Origin: Notospermus geniculatus | Lineage: Eukaryota > Nemertea > Pilidiophora > Heteronemertea > Lineidae | Length of the DNA stretch: 64,000 bases | NCBI GenBank assembly: GCA_002633025.1 | Contig: NMRB01000189.1 | Coordinates: 372,645 to 436,644 of the forward strand | Direction: 5' to 3' | Shown: positions 21,943 to 32,799 of the stretch, in pieces | How positions within the stretch are numbered: the stretch's first letter is position 1 | Layout: every line of letters starts with the position of its first letter | The notes under the pieces: generated by a model | Databases searched by the model: none | Told to the model about the DNA's origin: nothing | What the model saw: only the letters and a program-made list of their open reading frames with translations | Made by a program: the position numbers and the translations under genes

Positions 21943-22553
21943 ACACACTTGACACTAGCGGCGAAATATCGTGCCTCATTTCACCACTAGCGTAGGTGGA
22001 AGGCCGCCATTTTGGATCTTGCCGGCGCGCATGTAGTAATAGTTCGATCGGCCTAATCGCACAATTCTTTCTAATTAGTATTCAGTTCATTTCTAATACC
22101 ACTTGTTATCAACACGAAGTCCTTTTAGTATCTGAAAATATTCGCCTTGAACCCAACAGCACCACTTTTCAACATCATCTATCATCTAGCGTAGATGCCA
22201 CTGGGTTGGCGGTGACACGGCTGCCCTTACAGAAATGTCACATGTACTAAATTACGTTTCGCACGTCCGAATTGGCATTTCACATGTGTGAATTGAATTT
22301 CACACGTTCTATTTGTACACGTACTAAAATATACCATTTTTGGACATATTGGGAATTTCACACGTAGGCCTACTAAAATTTTTAGCACGTGTGAATTTTT
22401 TTAGGACAAGACGTGTGCCATTTCTGTAAGGGCTGTTCACGATGGTTAAAAACCTTTACCAAAATGTAGTAATCTGCACTACTTTCAATATGGAAACCTA
22501 GCACATGCGCTAGTGGTGATATAGAAGATATCGCCATCTAGTGTCAAGTGTGT
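21943..22553. mobile_element. MITE with acacacttgacactag ends
   Basis: The left end acacacttgacactag matches the right end in inverse, and caccactagcg words pair further in. The repeated flank tcgaggtaac occurs at both sides; because its last bases overlap the terminus, the duplication is 7-10 bp. It contains the smaller element at 22,224. Confidence 0.7.
22224..22432. mobile_element. Nested MITE, cccttacagaaatg ends
   Basis: Termini cccttacagaaatg and catttctgtaaggg are inverted repeats flanked by ctg on both sides, suggesting a 3-bp duplication. The inside is full of cacacgt/acgtgtg words. This is third-level nesting within the hAT-like element. Confidence 0.65.
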
Positions 22554-22651
22554 CGAGGTAACGATTCACGGAATGCTATGCTGGCAAATTTGCAACCTCG
22601 TTCCAAAGGTTGCTGCTATACACACATGAAACAGACCGTGCATGCCGGCCA

Positions 22652-22917
22652 CGCCTGAGTGTAGATGTCTGATCCAATACCGCCGACTGAACTCAAATTG
22701 GGACCACCTCGTCCCCACGATATTTCCTGGAAATACCGATACCCAGAAGTGTTCATTCTAAAATGCAGAATCTAAGTGGAACGCCTGAGTGTAGATGTCT
22801 GATCCAATACCGCTGACTGCACTCAAATTGGGACCACCTCGTCCCCACGATATTTCCTGGAAATACATGTACCGATACCCAGAAGTGTTCATTCTAAAAT
22901 GCAGAATCTAAGTGGAA
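22652..22917 (+). repeat. 130-bp tandem duplication
   Basis: The unit starting cgcctgagtgtagatgtctg at 22,652 is repeated at 22,782 with two substitutions and a 6-bp insertion (atgtac). The high identity implies a recent event inside the hAT-like element. Confidence 0.9.
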
Positions 22918-23114
22918 CGCAACTCATTGAAAATCTTTTTTTCCTGCTTATTCTGTTGCTTTCGTACGCTTTTGCAGGAGAAAAATGAAATGGTCCATGG
23001 ACCATGTGCTCACCTGGGTGAACGTACCAGAAAAACAAATGACAAATGTTAAATCAAAATGTTCCAGGGTCATGATTGGACTCAGTCCATAGAATGGATA
23101 CTACCCTAGGCAAT

Positions 23115-23961
23115 ACCCGTTCAGTAGTGGAACTGCTAAATTCATGCGATACGCACCACTAGCCCAGTAGAATTACGAAAAACCTAGACAAAATTGCAAG
23201 AGAATTTTTCTTCGCAGATTCTGGTTCAGGGGGTTACTCTGATAGCACATATCATTTTAGGCCAAAATCGGACGACCCTAAGTACCCTAATTTGCATAAA
23301 TTACGTATGGCCGCCAATGAGTCCGTTTTTGGCCAATATCTCTTAAACGGTGCGTGTTAGACCCCATAAATGTATTACTGACAGATAGGAATGTCACCCC
23401 AAGGAATCCAAATATACCATCAGAATTACGCTGTGACGTCATATATGTCATATATGACGTCATACATGTCATATATGACGTTATTACATCATATATGACC
23501 TAATTATGGCTCCATATTATGTCAGCTTTGGTGAAATGAACCTAGAGCAGTCTGTGCACCCTGTAGGAACAGCCATGATAGTAAGGGTGTGTGCTACATC
23601 AGTAAACACTGTAATCCAAGTTCTATTATAACGGTTGATCATCCGACTCTTCAAGATCAAGAGGTGCAGAAGCGTTACAACAGGATATGCCTTTGCATCC
23701 TGTGCATGTACTCGAACATTCCATGCCATTCTTTCGATAAGTGCATCGGAGACTGTCACAGTCACCCTTGCATTGGGGTGGCAGCGGATGACCTTCAGAC
23801 AGATACTCGGGCCGGGTGCTGGGGAGAGGTCCACCTTTTCGGGCAGTAGGTGACCATCTTATAGCTGCCAACCTCAATCCGTTGGACTCAAATCTTCTGA
23901 ACCCATCCAAACCTGGGCTTGAAAATAAACTCTCTGGCTGTGGTACTTTGCCGCATCTGAA
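23115..23961 (-). pseudogene. Family B transposon, 3' part (copy a)
   Basis: On the minus strand the frame FRCGKVPQPESLFSSPGLDG runs into an eight-cysteine tail: CKGDCDSLRC, YRKNGMEC, STCTGC, KGISCC, ending DLEESDDQPL. Downstream is the family's 3' region with clustered TGACGTCA sites (23,430-23,480). The nuclease core is missing; a single N at 23,962 marks the join to an element with caggttgca ends. Confidence 0.6.
23430..23510. repeat. TGACGTCA / catatatgac cluster
   Basis: Three to four atatgacgtcat-type palindromes separated by catatatgac, on both strands. The same array stands at 30,095-30,160, 33,115-33,185 and 35,430-35,500 in every 3' end of family B, so it belongs to the element. 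TGACGTCA is the CRE/ATF site; function here is inference. Confidence 0.7.
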
Positions 23962-23962
23962 N

Positions 23963-25030
23963 CAGGTTGCAGGTTGCCCTGCAGGTAATGGTACTTGCTT
24001 TATATTGCACTTCACGATTTGCAAAATCGTCCCCTGGTCTCTTATATGGCAAGCCAAAGCAGAAAAAATGTCAGAACTGAGATAATATTGTCAGGACTAC
24101 GAGAATATGGTCAACATTTTCGGATTTTGGATTTAGGATTTCCGATTTTTAAAATTTGTTAAGGTCTCTATAAACCGAAGACCGAAGATGGAAGACCCTG
24201 AACTATAAGACGAAGATCCCCACAGTTATAAAACGAAGACCCAACTATAAAACGAAGATCCCACATCTATAAAACGAAGACCCAACTATAAAACGAAGAT
24301 CCCCACATCTATAAAACGAAGACCCCCCAACTATAAAACGAAGACCCCCACATCTATAAAATGAAGACGCAACTATAAAACGAAGACCCCCCAACTATAA
24401 ACGAAGATCCAACTATAAAACGAAGACCCCACATATAAAAAACGAAGACCCAGCTATAAAATGATGGGCTGTGTCAGTAACCAGTGAATAACCACAATGA
24501 AGGGTCCAAAATGGAAGAGGTACCCTCAGAGAAAAGGGTCGAAACGGTTATTGTTGGTCGGATTTAAACGGGGTTGCTTTTAATCAACAGATCTCAGAAA
24601 ATGTTAATACGAATCTCCTGTCATATCTGGGCCATCTCTTACCCCTTTCATAGGGAAAGGGTCTGAACTTGAGGAAATTGACCTCTATAATAATGTATCC
24701 AAATTTTGTTAACGACTCTTTCGTAGCACCCACGTCTCCTTTGTGAACTCCAAAATCACAGCTAAACCTCTCTGTTCTGTTAAAGAACATATCTGTTTTC
24801 TAAAAGCACGTCTCTGATTTTATAACACGTTTCTGTTTTGTAGACGTCTACTTTTTGCGGATATAACCTCCCGTAATTATACCTAGGAAAATTCGCGAGA
24901 TAGAGAACCACAGAAGTACCTTGTGCAACATCGATCCCTACGCAGTTGCATTATTTTCGACATAGGTTTGACTAACGATATGACCTGCGAACTAGTTTCT
25001 GCAGGGCAACGTGCAACCTGCATTTTATAG
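23963..25030. mobile_element. Insert with caggttgca ends
   Basis: Left caggttgcaggttgccctgc and right gcagggcaacgtgcaacctg are inverted ends lying between copies a and b of family B. The inside includes the minisatellite at 24,165. The boundary has an undefined base, so the exact terminus and duplication cannot be read. Confidence 0.45.
24165..24470 (+). repeat. Minisatellite, ctataaaacgaagaccc units
   Basis: About fifteen units of 17-22 bp built from ctataaaacgaaga(c/t)cc with variable aca(t/c)ct and caa inserts, in direct order. The variable spacing argues for replication slippage. Confidence 0.9.
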
Positions 25031-25035
25031 GGGCC

Positions 25036-25697
25036 TACCCGCCGGGTAAGAGAAGAGTCTGGGACATTGTTCGTCTGAAAGATCTGTTTGGGAAAGGAAA
25101 TGTGTAGTCTCCTTCCAGTGATACATGCTCTTGGTGGATGTGACACAACATCCAGACTCTTTGGCATTGGAAAAGGAGCGCCCTTGAAGAAAGTAAACAA
25201 TAATTGGTTCAAGAAGCAAGTGCAGATTTTGACCCAAGCAAGGGCAGCAGCAGATAAAAGATGTAGAAAAGGCAGGAGAGCTTTCTATTTATATGGCGGG
25301 ACAATGGAAAACACTCTTGACGAACTGAGAGCCAAGCGGTTTTCTGAAAAGGTGGCCACTTTTAGTGTTCAGGTCCAGTCATTGCCGCCAACTTCAGATG
25401 CGGCAAAGTACCACAGCCAGAGAGTTTATTTACAAGCCCAGGTTTGGATGGGTTCAGAAGATTTGAGTCCAACGATTTGGGGTTGGCAGCTATCAGACGG
25501 TCACCTACTGCCCCAAAAAGGTGGACCTCTCTCCAGCACCCAGCCCGAGTATCTGCCTGAAGGTCATCCGCTGCCACCCCAATGCAAGGGTGACTGTGAC
25601 AGTCTCCGATGCACTTATCGAAAGAATGGCATGGAATGTTCGAGTACATGCACAGGATGCAAAGGCATATCCTGTTGTAACGCTTCTGCACCTCTTG
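25036..25697 (+). pseudogene. Family B FEN-like nuclease, C-terminal half (copy b)
   Basis: The frame reads GKEMCSLLPVIHALGGCDTT then SRLFGIGKGAPLKKVN. HALGGCDTTS is the counterpart of HALTGCDSTS in family A, and GIGKG resembles the glycine-rich turn of a helix-hairpin-helix. It continues through LPPTSDAAKYHSQRVYLQAQ and WGWQLSDGHLLP to the Cys8 tail, cut at ASAPL by the insertion at 25,698. The copy resumes at 29,924. The N-terminal acidic residues are absent here. Confidence 0.7.
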
Positions 25698-26119
25698 CAT
25701 TACGTTTTTTTTTGCTCTACTGGACGCTGGCAGAAATTCGCTCAGGCTGGACAATGCTATGACACTTCAAACATTTGCCGAGTAAACACTAAGCTCAGGG
25801 TGTGAAGGCTCTTGAAACATTCACATTGCCTCCCTCGACTCTTAGTTGGTCGAGGTCTTGTGTTAACCCAATCGGCTAATTAAAGCTAACAAGATTAAAA
25901 TACCAGAGAAGATTTACTCAAGCCTTGGTTTTTGCACACAGTGTATTGTGTATCACCCCAGCAGGAACTACACAGAGTTCTACTTGTACTGGCTATATTC
26001 AGTTCAGCTTGGCCTAGTAAAGTTGAACTCAACTCCAAAACATGTGGTGGAAGGAAAAAGATGTTTTTGAAGACCAAAATTTTGGCAGAAATAGTAAGAG
26101 TTAAAATGCATTAAATAAC

Positions 26120-26854
26120 CTTACTGTATCAACGAATTTCTCTGAAACTTCGTCAGTTTATTCCTTACACTTTGGAGAATACGGATATCTGTGCAGTTTT
26201 GACAGGAAATGCACCTTTTATCAGTATGGGAGGAGTTTAATGAACACAATTTCACGTAAAATTCAAAAATTAAATATCCCGTAAAAACCTTAATGTATTG
26301 GCCAATTTCACTGAAACTTTGGCAGGTTAATCCTTACATTTCACAAAACACGGATATCTGTGCAGTTCTGATGTAAAATGCCACTTATATCAGAATTGGA
26401 GGACTTTAATGAACACACATATCACATAAAATTCAAGATTAAATTTCCTCCTAAAACCTTACAGTATTGTCTAATTTCCCTGGAATTTTGTCAAGTTAAT
26501 CCTTACATTTCACGAAATATGGATATCTATGCAGTTTGGATGGAATTGCCCCTTTTATCAGAACTGGGGGAGCTTAATGAACACAGTTTTCACCATAAAA
26601 TTCAAAATTAAATATACCCTATAAAAGCTTTAATGTATCGGCCAATTTCAGTGAAACTTTGGCAGGTTAATCCTTACATTTCACAAAACACTGATACATG
26701 TATCTGTGCAGTTTTGATGTAACACCCCTTTAAACAGAATTGGAGGAGTTTATTGAACACACATTTCACATCAAATTCACAAATAAATTTCCCTTCACAA
26801 CCGTACTGTATTGCCTTATTTGTCTGAAACTTTGTCTAGGTTATTCCTTACATT
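26120..26854 (+). repeat. 170-bp satellite array, part 1
   Basis: Four full units and part of a fifth start near 26,122, 26,290, 26,459, 26,630 and 26,803. Shared landmarks per unit are ccttacattt, ggatatctgtgcag and cccttttatcag. Units differ by 15-25 percent by eye. Confidence 0.9.
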
Positions 26855-26867
26855 TCTCAGAGAAACC

Positions 26868-28108
26868 AAAGAGATTAAAAGCACAAAAATTGACACACAA
26901 TATATGATGAATAAAAAGGCAATTTCCAGAGTGTTTGCGAATTTTTGACCCCAACCGGGGTCTTCTTCAGGCTGGAACTTTACAATCCGAAACTCTAGAA
27001 CAGACTGAGCTGAAACCCAAATGTAGACATGAAATATCCCATCCAAACAGGACGTGACAGCAATTAAGGAAAGAAAAGAGTACAAGCCCCAAAAGGTGGT
27101 TGCTCAACCTAACAGAAATGTAAATAGTGAATGTAAGGCTTGACTAGGCTGAAGGGAAAATATAGCTTGGAGGATTTAAACTAACAGTATAATTATACTA
27201 ACAGTACAATACCCCCAAGACCATAGTAAGAGTAATTTATATTAAATAAATGTAGGAAGTGATAACAAATTAGGCCTAGAAAATAAATGAAAAGCAAGAT
27301 AATAAGAAATGAAGGGGCAACAGTAAAGAAAGGGAGCCTATAGGTGAACAGCACCTACAAAACCTGACCAACGAAAAATTAGAAACAGACCATCATGGAC
27401 AAAGACATAGGCCTAAAAAGAGGAACCCTGTCCTCCAAGGAAAAGGGTCTACTAAAGGGAAAAGAGGGGTTGCAAAGCACTGACCTGCGAACAAAATAGG
27501 AGAAGAGCAATGGAAGACAAGGCCTAGAAAAAGGACCCCTGTCCCCCGGCCCGAGCTACAGTCTTCCAAAGCAAATAGGAGAAGAGCAATGGNAGGTGAT
27601 ACAGTAGACAACGTTCTTACTATCACAATCCGTGGGGCTCCTCAGGCGGAGTTGATGGGACTTTCCGGTGGATGAGCTGGTGATGTGGGACTGGGGTGGT
27701 AAGGAGATGCAAAGTTCACATTTCCGACCCCTCTTAGGTCCTTTCCGTTAGCATGGGTCACAGGTGGGCTTAGCCTGTTGGATGTCCGAGGTGGAGACCT
27801 TGGCTCTTACAAGCCTCCAAGCTATATTTTCCCTTCAGCCTAGTCAAGCCTTACATTCACTAATTACATTTCTGTTAGGTTGAGCAACCACCTTTTGGGG
27901 CTTGTACTCTTTTCTTTCCTTAATTGCTGTCACGTCCTGTTTGGATGGGATATTTCATGTCTACATTTGGGTTTCAGCTCTGTTCTAGAGTTTCGGATTG
28001 TAAAGTTCCAGCCTGAAGAAGACCCCGGTTGGGGTCGAAAATTCGCAAACACTCTGGAAATTGCCTTTTTATTCATCATATATTGTGTGTCAATTTTTGT
28101 GCTTTTCA
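26868..28108 (+). mobile_element. Penelope-like element with inverted arms
   Basis: Flanked by tctcagagaaacc at 26,855-26,867 and 28,109-28,121, a 13-bp duplication inside the satellite. Arms of about 300 bp are inverted repeats; the right arm carries a hammerhead-like core. Long variable duplications, inverted terminal copies and a hammerhead are features of Penelope-like retroelements. There is no reverse transcriptase frame in the middle, so the copy is non-autonomous. A 68-bp relative with a 15-bp duplication is at 41,452. Confidence 0.65.
28013..28040 (+). ncRNA. Hammerhead-like ribozyme core
   Basis: CTGAAGA (28,013-28,019) fits CUGANGA, followed by a perfect six-pair stem gacccc/ggggtc with a ggtt loop (28,021-28,036), then GAAA (28,037-28,040). 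Stem I can be partly formed by ttccag (28,005) and ctggaa downstream, but the pairing beside the core is off register, so cleavage is uncertain. In the inverted left arm (26,947-26,962) the GAAA is mutated to AAAA. Confidence 0.5.
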
Positions 28109-28121
28109 TCTCAGAGAAACC

Positions 28122-28375
28122 GGTGCAGTTTTGATGAAAAATACCCCTTTTATCAGAACTGGAGGACTTTAATGAACGCACATATCGCATAAAATTTAAT
28201 ACCGGTATTAAGTTTTCTCTTAAAACCTTACTGTATTGCCTATCTGTCTGAAACTTTCTCAAGTTATTCCTTACATTTCACAAAATATGGATATCTGTGT
28301 AGTTTTGATGGAAAATGCCCCTTTTATCAGAATTGCAGGAGTTTAATGAACAACATTTAAAGTTTCACAGTTACA
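28122..28375 (+). repeat. 170-bp satellite array, part 2
   Basis: The array resumes after the Penelope-like insertion with ggtgcagttttgatg and one further unit starting near 28,228. The sequence 28,380-29,060 shows no supported feature. Confidence 0.85.
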
Positions 28376-29437
28376 ATCGTTTTCAACCCCTGAACAGAAT
28401 CGATGTATGACTAAGTTAGTGTCGGTTGAAAGATGTGGAATGAAAAGTCAACTTAGTTTCACACACTTTTCCAGTGAATGAATCCCTTAGCACTTGCCAT
28501 CAAGATTTATTCATGAATGTCCGATGGTCCTTGAAGGTGTCAGATATGGGAATTACTGTGGGCAATGGACCAGTTTGAAGGCACAGTCATGCATAGGCAG
28601 CGGCCATGGGTGCCACTAAAATTGGCCGATCACTTTCCATCCCAATATCATTTATATTTTGATATATGAGATCTTCCAATCACTAATTTGTGTCGCATTG
28701 ATATAACAACCTACATGTTGATAAAAAATTTTGACCTAGCCTACTCGAATATGCTGCACATGCTAAAGTGATTCATATGGTCTAATTCCTAGTCCAAATA
28801 TTTATTCCATTATGCCAATCTTATTATAATGGAAGGACTCCATTTTGAAATACGTCCGTACCAACTGGAGTTGATCGCATCATATACAGGTGTACAGTGT
28901 AGCAATGTGTACAGCTGTTAGGTCAACGAGCAAACATGGGTCTTTGTCACGCACATTCTCATAAACTACGCATTGACCAGAGACAACAACGTTTGGGAAT
29001 GTTTAGTGATTATTTGGGGAGTGCCCTCCATCTACTTTTAGGCCAGAAAGTGATGCGAGCTTTGCAGAATCAATGGCTTTTCTGAACTCATCGAGCGGCA
29101 CATTTTGCCATCACCTTTTTTGTTTTGCGCTGGTACCATCTGCACCAATTCCGTGTGAGCCGCAGAACACCATACACCTGTCTTCGACCATTGTCTCATC
29201 GCCACATCCATTACATTGCATGGGCGGTATCAGGATACTTTCCCTCCGGACAATTGCCCACGATTTCTGCCCCCCCCCCCCTGACGTTTACCCCCCGTAG
29301 GACCTCTCATGTTCACTTCATTTTGGGGGCCGAAAAGCCGCTTAGCCATACATACCGGAATTTCTGCGGCAGTAGCCTATACTTCACAGACTATGCCTAC
29401 TTCCTACACCATTACCGGTATTAGGACCCCACAGCCC

Positions 29438-29682
29438 NNNNNNNNNNNNNNNNNNNNNNNNNNNNNNNNNNNNNNNNNNNNNNNNNNNNNNNNNNNNNNN
29501 NNNNNNNNNNNNNNNNNNNNNNNNNNNNNNNNNNNNNNNNNNNNNNNNNNNNNNNNNNNNNNNNNNNNNNNNNNNNNNNNNNNNNNNNNNNNNNNNNNNN
29601 NNNNNNNNNNNNNNNNNNNNNNNNNNNNNNNNNNNNNNNNNNNNNNNNNNNNNNNNNNNNNNNNNNNNNNNNNNNNNNNNNN
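29438..29682. other. Assembly gap, 245 N
   Basis: Undefined bases inside the 4.2-kb insertion. Any frame crossing it is unreliable. Confidence 1.
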
Positions 29683-29923
29683 TAAATTCCTTATTTCTGG
29701 GTCGTTTTCGACATTTAAAAAACTTTTATCCAGTACCAAAGTCATTCTAGAAAGAATGGAGTGACTTGCGCATCAATCGGGCCAATATCAACCGAGATTT
29801 TAGTCTTAGGCAGAAGCCCAATCTGTGGTTAATCTATGAGTAAACATGCTAATTGCACCTCCCCACATCAAAGGTAAGGGGAGGTGACCGCCGTCTTTGG
29901 AGTAGAGCAAAAAAAACGTAATG

Positions 29924-30856
29924 TGATCTTGAAGAGGAGGATGATCAACCATTATAATAGAACTTGGATTACAGTGTTTACTGATGTAGCACATACCCTT
30001 ACCATCATGACTGTTCCCATTTTCATGACAGGGTGTACAGACTGCTTTAGGTTCATTTCATCAAAGCTGATGTAATATGGAACCATAATTAGGTCATATA
30101 TGATGTAATAATGCCATATATGACATGTATGACGTCATATATGACATATATGACGTCACAGCGTAATTCTGATGGTATATTTGGGTTCCTTGGGGTGACA
30201 TTCCTATCTGTCAGTAATACATTTATGGGGTCTAACACGCACCGTTTAAGAGATATTGGCCAAAAACGGACTCATTGGCGGCCATATGTAATTTATGCAA
30301 ATTAGGGTACTTAGGGTCGTCCGATTTTGGCCTAAAATGATATGTGCTATCAGAGTTACCCCCTGAACCAGAATCTGCAAAAAAAAATCTCTTGCAATTT
30401 TGTCTAGGTAAGGCGTTATTTTTGCTATTTCTACTGGACTACACATCAAAAGGAGAACTTGAGGGCTGTAATGACGTCATGCCCGTTGCTGACGTCACGG
30501 ATGACGCGACGGCAATCTTGGTGACTTCATGACGTCAAAAGGCCTTAACAGCATTGTTATCTTCGTTTACCTTGTATCTCGAACTATAGCGATATCAAAA
30601 TTCGGGCTTCGTAAGGACAATTCCCAGGCCCGTCAGCATTTGCATACCAAGTTTGGCGGCGATCCGTCCGTCAGTCTCGGAGAAAATCGCGAACAAACAA
30701 ACAAACTCTTGTCAAATTTTAGTATGATACAAGGTTGCTCATATTACGGAATATTCTGAAAATTTCCATTCATTTATTTGCAATAAACTTTTTTCTGAAT
30801 TATTTCTGTGCATGTGGGTCGATTAATGAAACTCCATCAGCTGATGAGGACATTAG
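29924..30856 (+). pseudogene. Family B 3' region, continuation of copy b
   Basis: Starts with atcttgaagaggaggatgat, the end of the Cys8 frame (DLEE), then the shared 3' region with the TGACGTCA cluster. From 30,415 it runs into a segment shared only with copy f, including gacgtcatgcccgttgctga and gcatttgcataccaagtttg. Confidence 0.7.
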
Positions 30857-31639
30857 CACCGTGGGGAATCGGCAGCCGCCTCTCCGAGTATTTCGTTCCC
30901 GCAGCAACCCTCTCCGAGTCGCATATTACACCTCACCGAGTAAAAACGGCGAATGTTGCTGAAACGCCGAAAAAACAGGTGGTTTTATAACTCCTACCTC
31001 AGAGTAAGTTTTTTATGATCCCGCGGAGGCTATTTTAATTTGTATACTCTATCGTTCGGAAGAAAGTTTATCAAGGTTTTAGCTTGCAATCGGATGTACG
31101 ATGTGAAATTGTTGGGAAGGTTGCCGATCTGCGTAAAATCCACTGTGTGTCAATCGCTTCATCCTCGGACGAAAATGCCTCTTTTAGTCAAGTACAAACA
31201 CTAAAATGGTTATCTTCGTGATCGTAATTAAGTTTTCGTCTGAATCTTGGAAGAAACAAGGCGTCTGCGAGATAAAAAGGCTAACAGTTGAGTTGACTAA
31301 AAGAGGCATTTTCGTCCGAGGATGAAGCGATTGACACAGCACAGTCCAGTGGATTTTACGCAGATCGGCAACCTTCCCAACAATTTCACTTCATACATCC
31401 GATCGCAAGCTAAAACCCGGATAAACTATCTACCGAACGATGGAGTATACAAATTAAAATAGCCTCCACGGGATCATAACAGACTTACTGTGAGGTAGGA
31501 GTTATAAATCCACCAGTTTTGTCGGCGTTTTCTGTCTCATCAGCGACATCCGCCATTTTTACTTGGTAAGGTGTAAAATATGACTCGGAGAGGGTTGCTG
31601 CCGGAATGAAATACTCGGAAAGGCGGCTGCCGATTCTCA
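30857..31639. mobile_element. Large palindromic MITE, truncated right end
   Basis: The left end caccgtggggaatcggcagc follows attag (30,852-30,856). The arms of about 330 bp pair through aggttgccgatctgcgtaaa and tcctcggacgaaaatgcctc. The right end stops at gccgattctc and joins copy d of family B directly, so the last 7 bp and the second attag are lost. The full copy is at 36,191. Confidence 0.8.
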
Positions 31640-32349
31640 TGCCATTCTTTCGATAAGTGCATCGGAGACTGTCACAGTCACCCTTGCATTGGGGTGGCAG
31701 CGGATGACCTTCAGACAGATACTCGGGCCGGGTGCTGGGGAGAGGTCCACCTTTTCGGGCAGTAGGTGACCATCTTATAGCTGCCAACCTCAATCCGTTG
31801 GACTCAAATCTTCTGAACCCATCCAAACCTGGGCTTGAAAATAAACTCTCTGGCTGTGGTACTTTGCCGCATCTGAAGTTGGCTCTCAGTTCGTCAAGAG
31901 TGCTTTCCATTGTCCCGCCATATAAATAGACTAGAGAAAGCTCTCCTGCCTTTTTCTACGTCTTTTATCTGCTGCTGCCCTTGCTTGGGTCAAAATCTGC
32001 ACTTGCTTCTTGAACCCATTATTGTTTACTTTCTTCAAGGGCGCTCCTTTTCCAATGCCGAAGAGTCTGGATATGCACCAAGAGCATGAATCACTGGAAG
32101 GAGACTACACATTTCCTTTCCAAACAGATCTTTCAGACGAACAATGTCCCAGACTCTTCTCTTACCCTTCTTCTCTCCACACTTCTTTTCTCATCTGAAG
32201 ACTAGCCCTTAGCCATTCTTGTAGAGCCGTTTGACATGGCTGATATACCGTTCAGCAATGGCATCATACATGTACGTCTTTCTTTGACTTAAGTGGCATT
32301 GTCGGAAATTCGTACTCCTCACTACCATGTCAGTGCTAGACATGTAATG
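31640..32349 (-). pseudogene. Family B internal-deletion copy (d)
   Basis: Minus-strand remnant with the same internal deletions as copy e: the region from VVSDGY to the second acidic motif is missing, the GCDTT codons after HALG are partly deleted, and a 56-bp stretch near ELRA is missing. The Cys8 tail is cut after YRKNGM where it fuses to the MITE. Upstream it ends in gctagaca next to the repeat at 32,350. Confidence 0.65.
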
Positions 32350-32645
32350 TACCCTCATTAGATACACCTATGATAAAAATTTGGAGGTGATCCAGTCATT
32401 AGTTCAGGAGTTATTGCACTTTTTGTGTTTTTGGCTTCCGCCACCTGGTGGCCAAGCTAAGAGTCGAATCGGACCGAAACTTGGTGCCATAGGTCATTTG
32501 ACCTAGGGGTATATATGTACCAAGTTTCAGATCAATAGCTCCAGCGGTTACGAAACGTGCCCTGCTAACGGACGACGACGGACGACGACGGACGACGACG
32601 GACGACGGACGCAGACCCACGACATAAGCTCACTCCAGGTGAGCT
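32350..32645 (-). repeat. Dispersed repeat Z (ggtgagctaa end)
   Basis: Shares ttagatacacctatgataaa, agttcaggagttattgcact and cgtgccctgctaacggacga with 58,460-58,540, 50,125-50,200 and (inverted) 59,791-60,070. It ends caggtgagctaa. The gacgacg microsatellite (32,570-32,612) is part of it. Probably a SINE or non-autonomous element widespread in the genome. Confidence 0.65.
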
Positions 32646-32799
32646 AATGACGGGCAGTTAGTACTAATCTTATCAGCACCTAGCCAGTATCCTTTCATAT
32701 TAACGGCTTGTTTCTTGCATTTTTCACATTTTGGCAGTCGGTCCAAGTTACTCAGTCCATTTGGACTCAGTCCATAGAATGGATACTACCCTAGGCAAT

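Larger units (their letters stand above)
21649..23106. mobile_element. hAT-like element, TSD taggcaat
   Basis: Flanks are taggcaat at 21,641-21,648 and 23,107-23,114, an 8-bp duplication typical of hAT. Ends are inverted: gggtagtatccattctatgg at the left and its complement at the right, continuing through ggac(c/t)gagtccaa. No transposase frame survives; it is filled with nested MITEs and a tandem duplication. The end at 32,720-32,791 abuts the same taggcaat target next to a copy of family B. Confidence 0.75.
25698..29923. mobile_element. 4.2-kb insertion in family B
   Basis: Left end cattacgttttttttt/gctctact and right end agtagagcaaaaaaaacgta/atg are inverted. The family B text is cut between ctcttg and atcttgaag: tg stands at 25,696-25,697 and 29,924-29,925, so the duplication is 2 bp. 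Uninterrupted copies near 23,660 and 35,260 confirm the empty site. The interior carries a satellite array, a Penelope-like element and a 245-N gap; no transposase frame is visible. A minus-strand Cys-rich snippet near 29,150-29,260 (PPMQCNGCGDETM) could be a coding trace. Confidence 0.65.

Noticed and set aside
26816-28262. Frames with PEEDPGWG and FANTLEIAFLFIIYC in both arms
   Set aside because: They translate the inverted non-coding arms with the hammerhead-like motif; the protein similarity is only that of the DNA repeat.
29050-29270. Cys-rich minus-strand peptide (PPMQCNGCGDETMVEDRC) as a real gene
   Set aside because: Needs a frameshift at a T run and has stops on both sides; kept only as a trace in the 4.2-kb element.
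29404-29764. Open frames of 113-151 codons
   Set aside because: They run through the 245-N gap and have no defined residues there.
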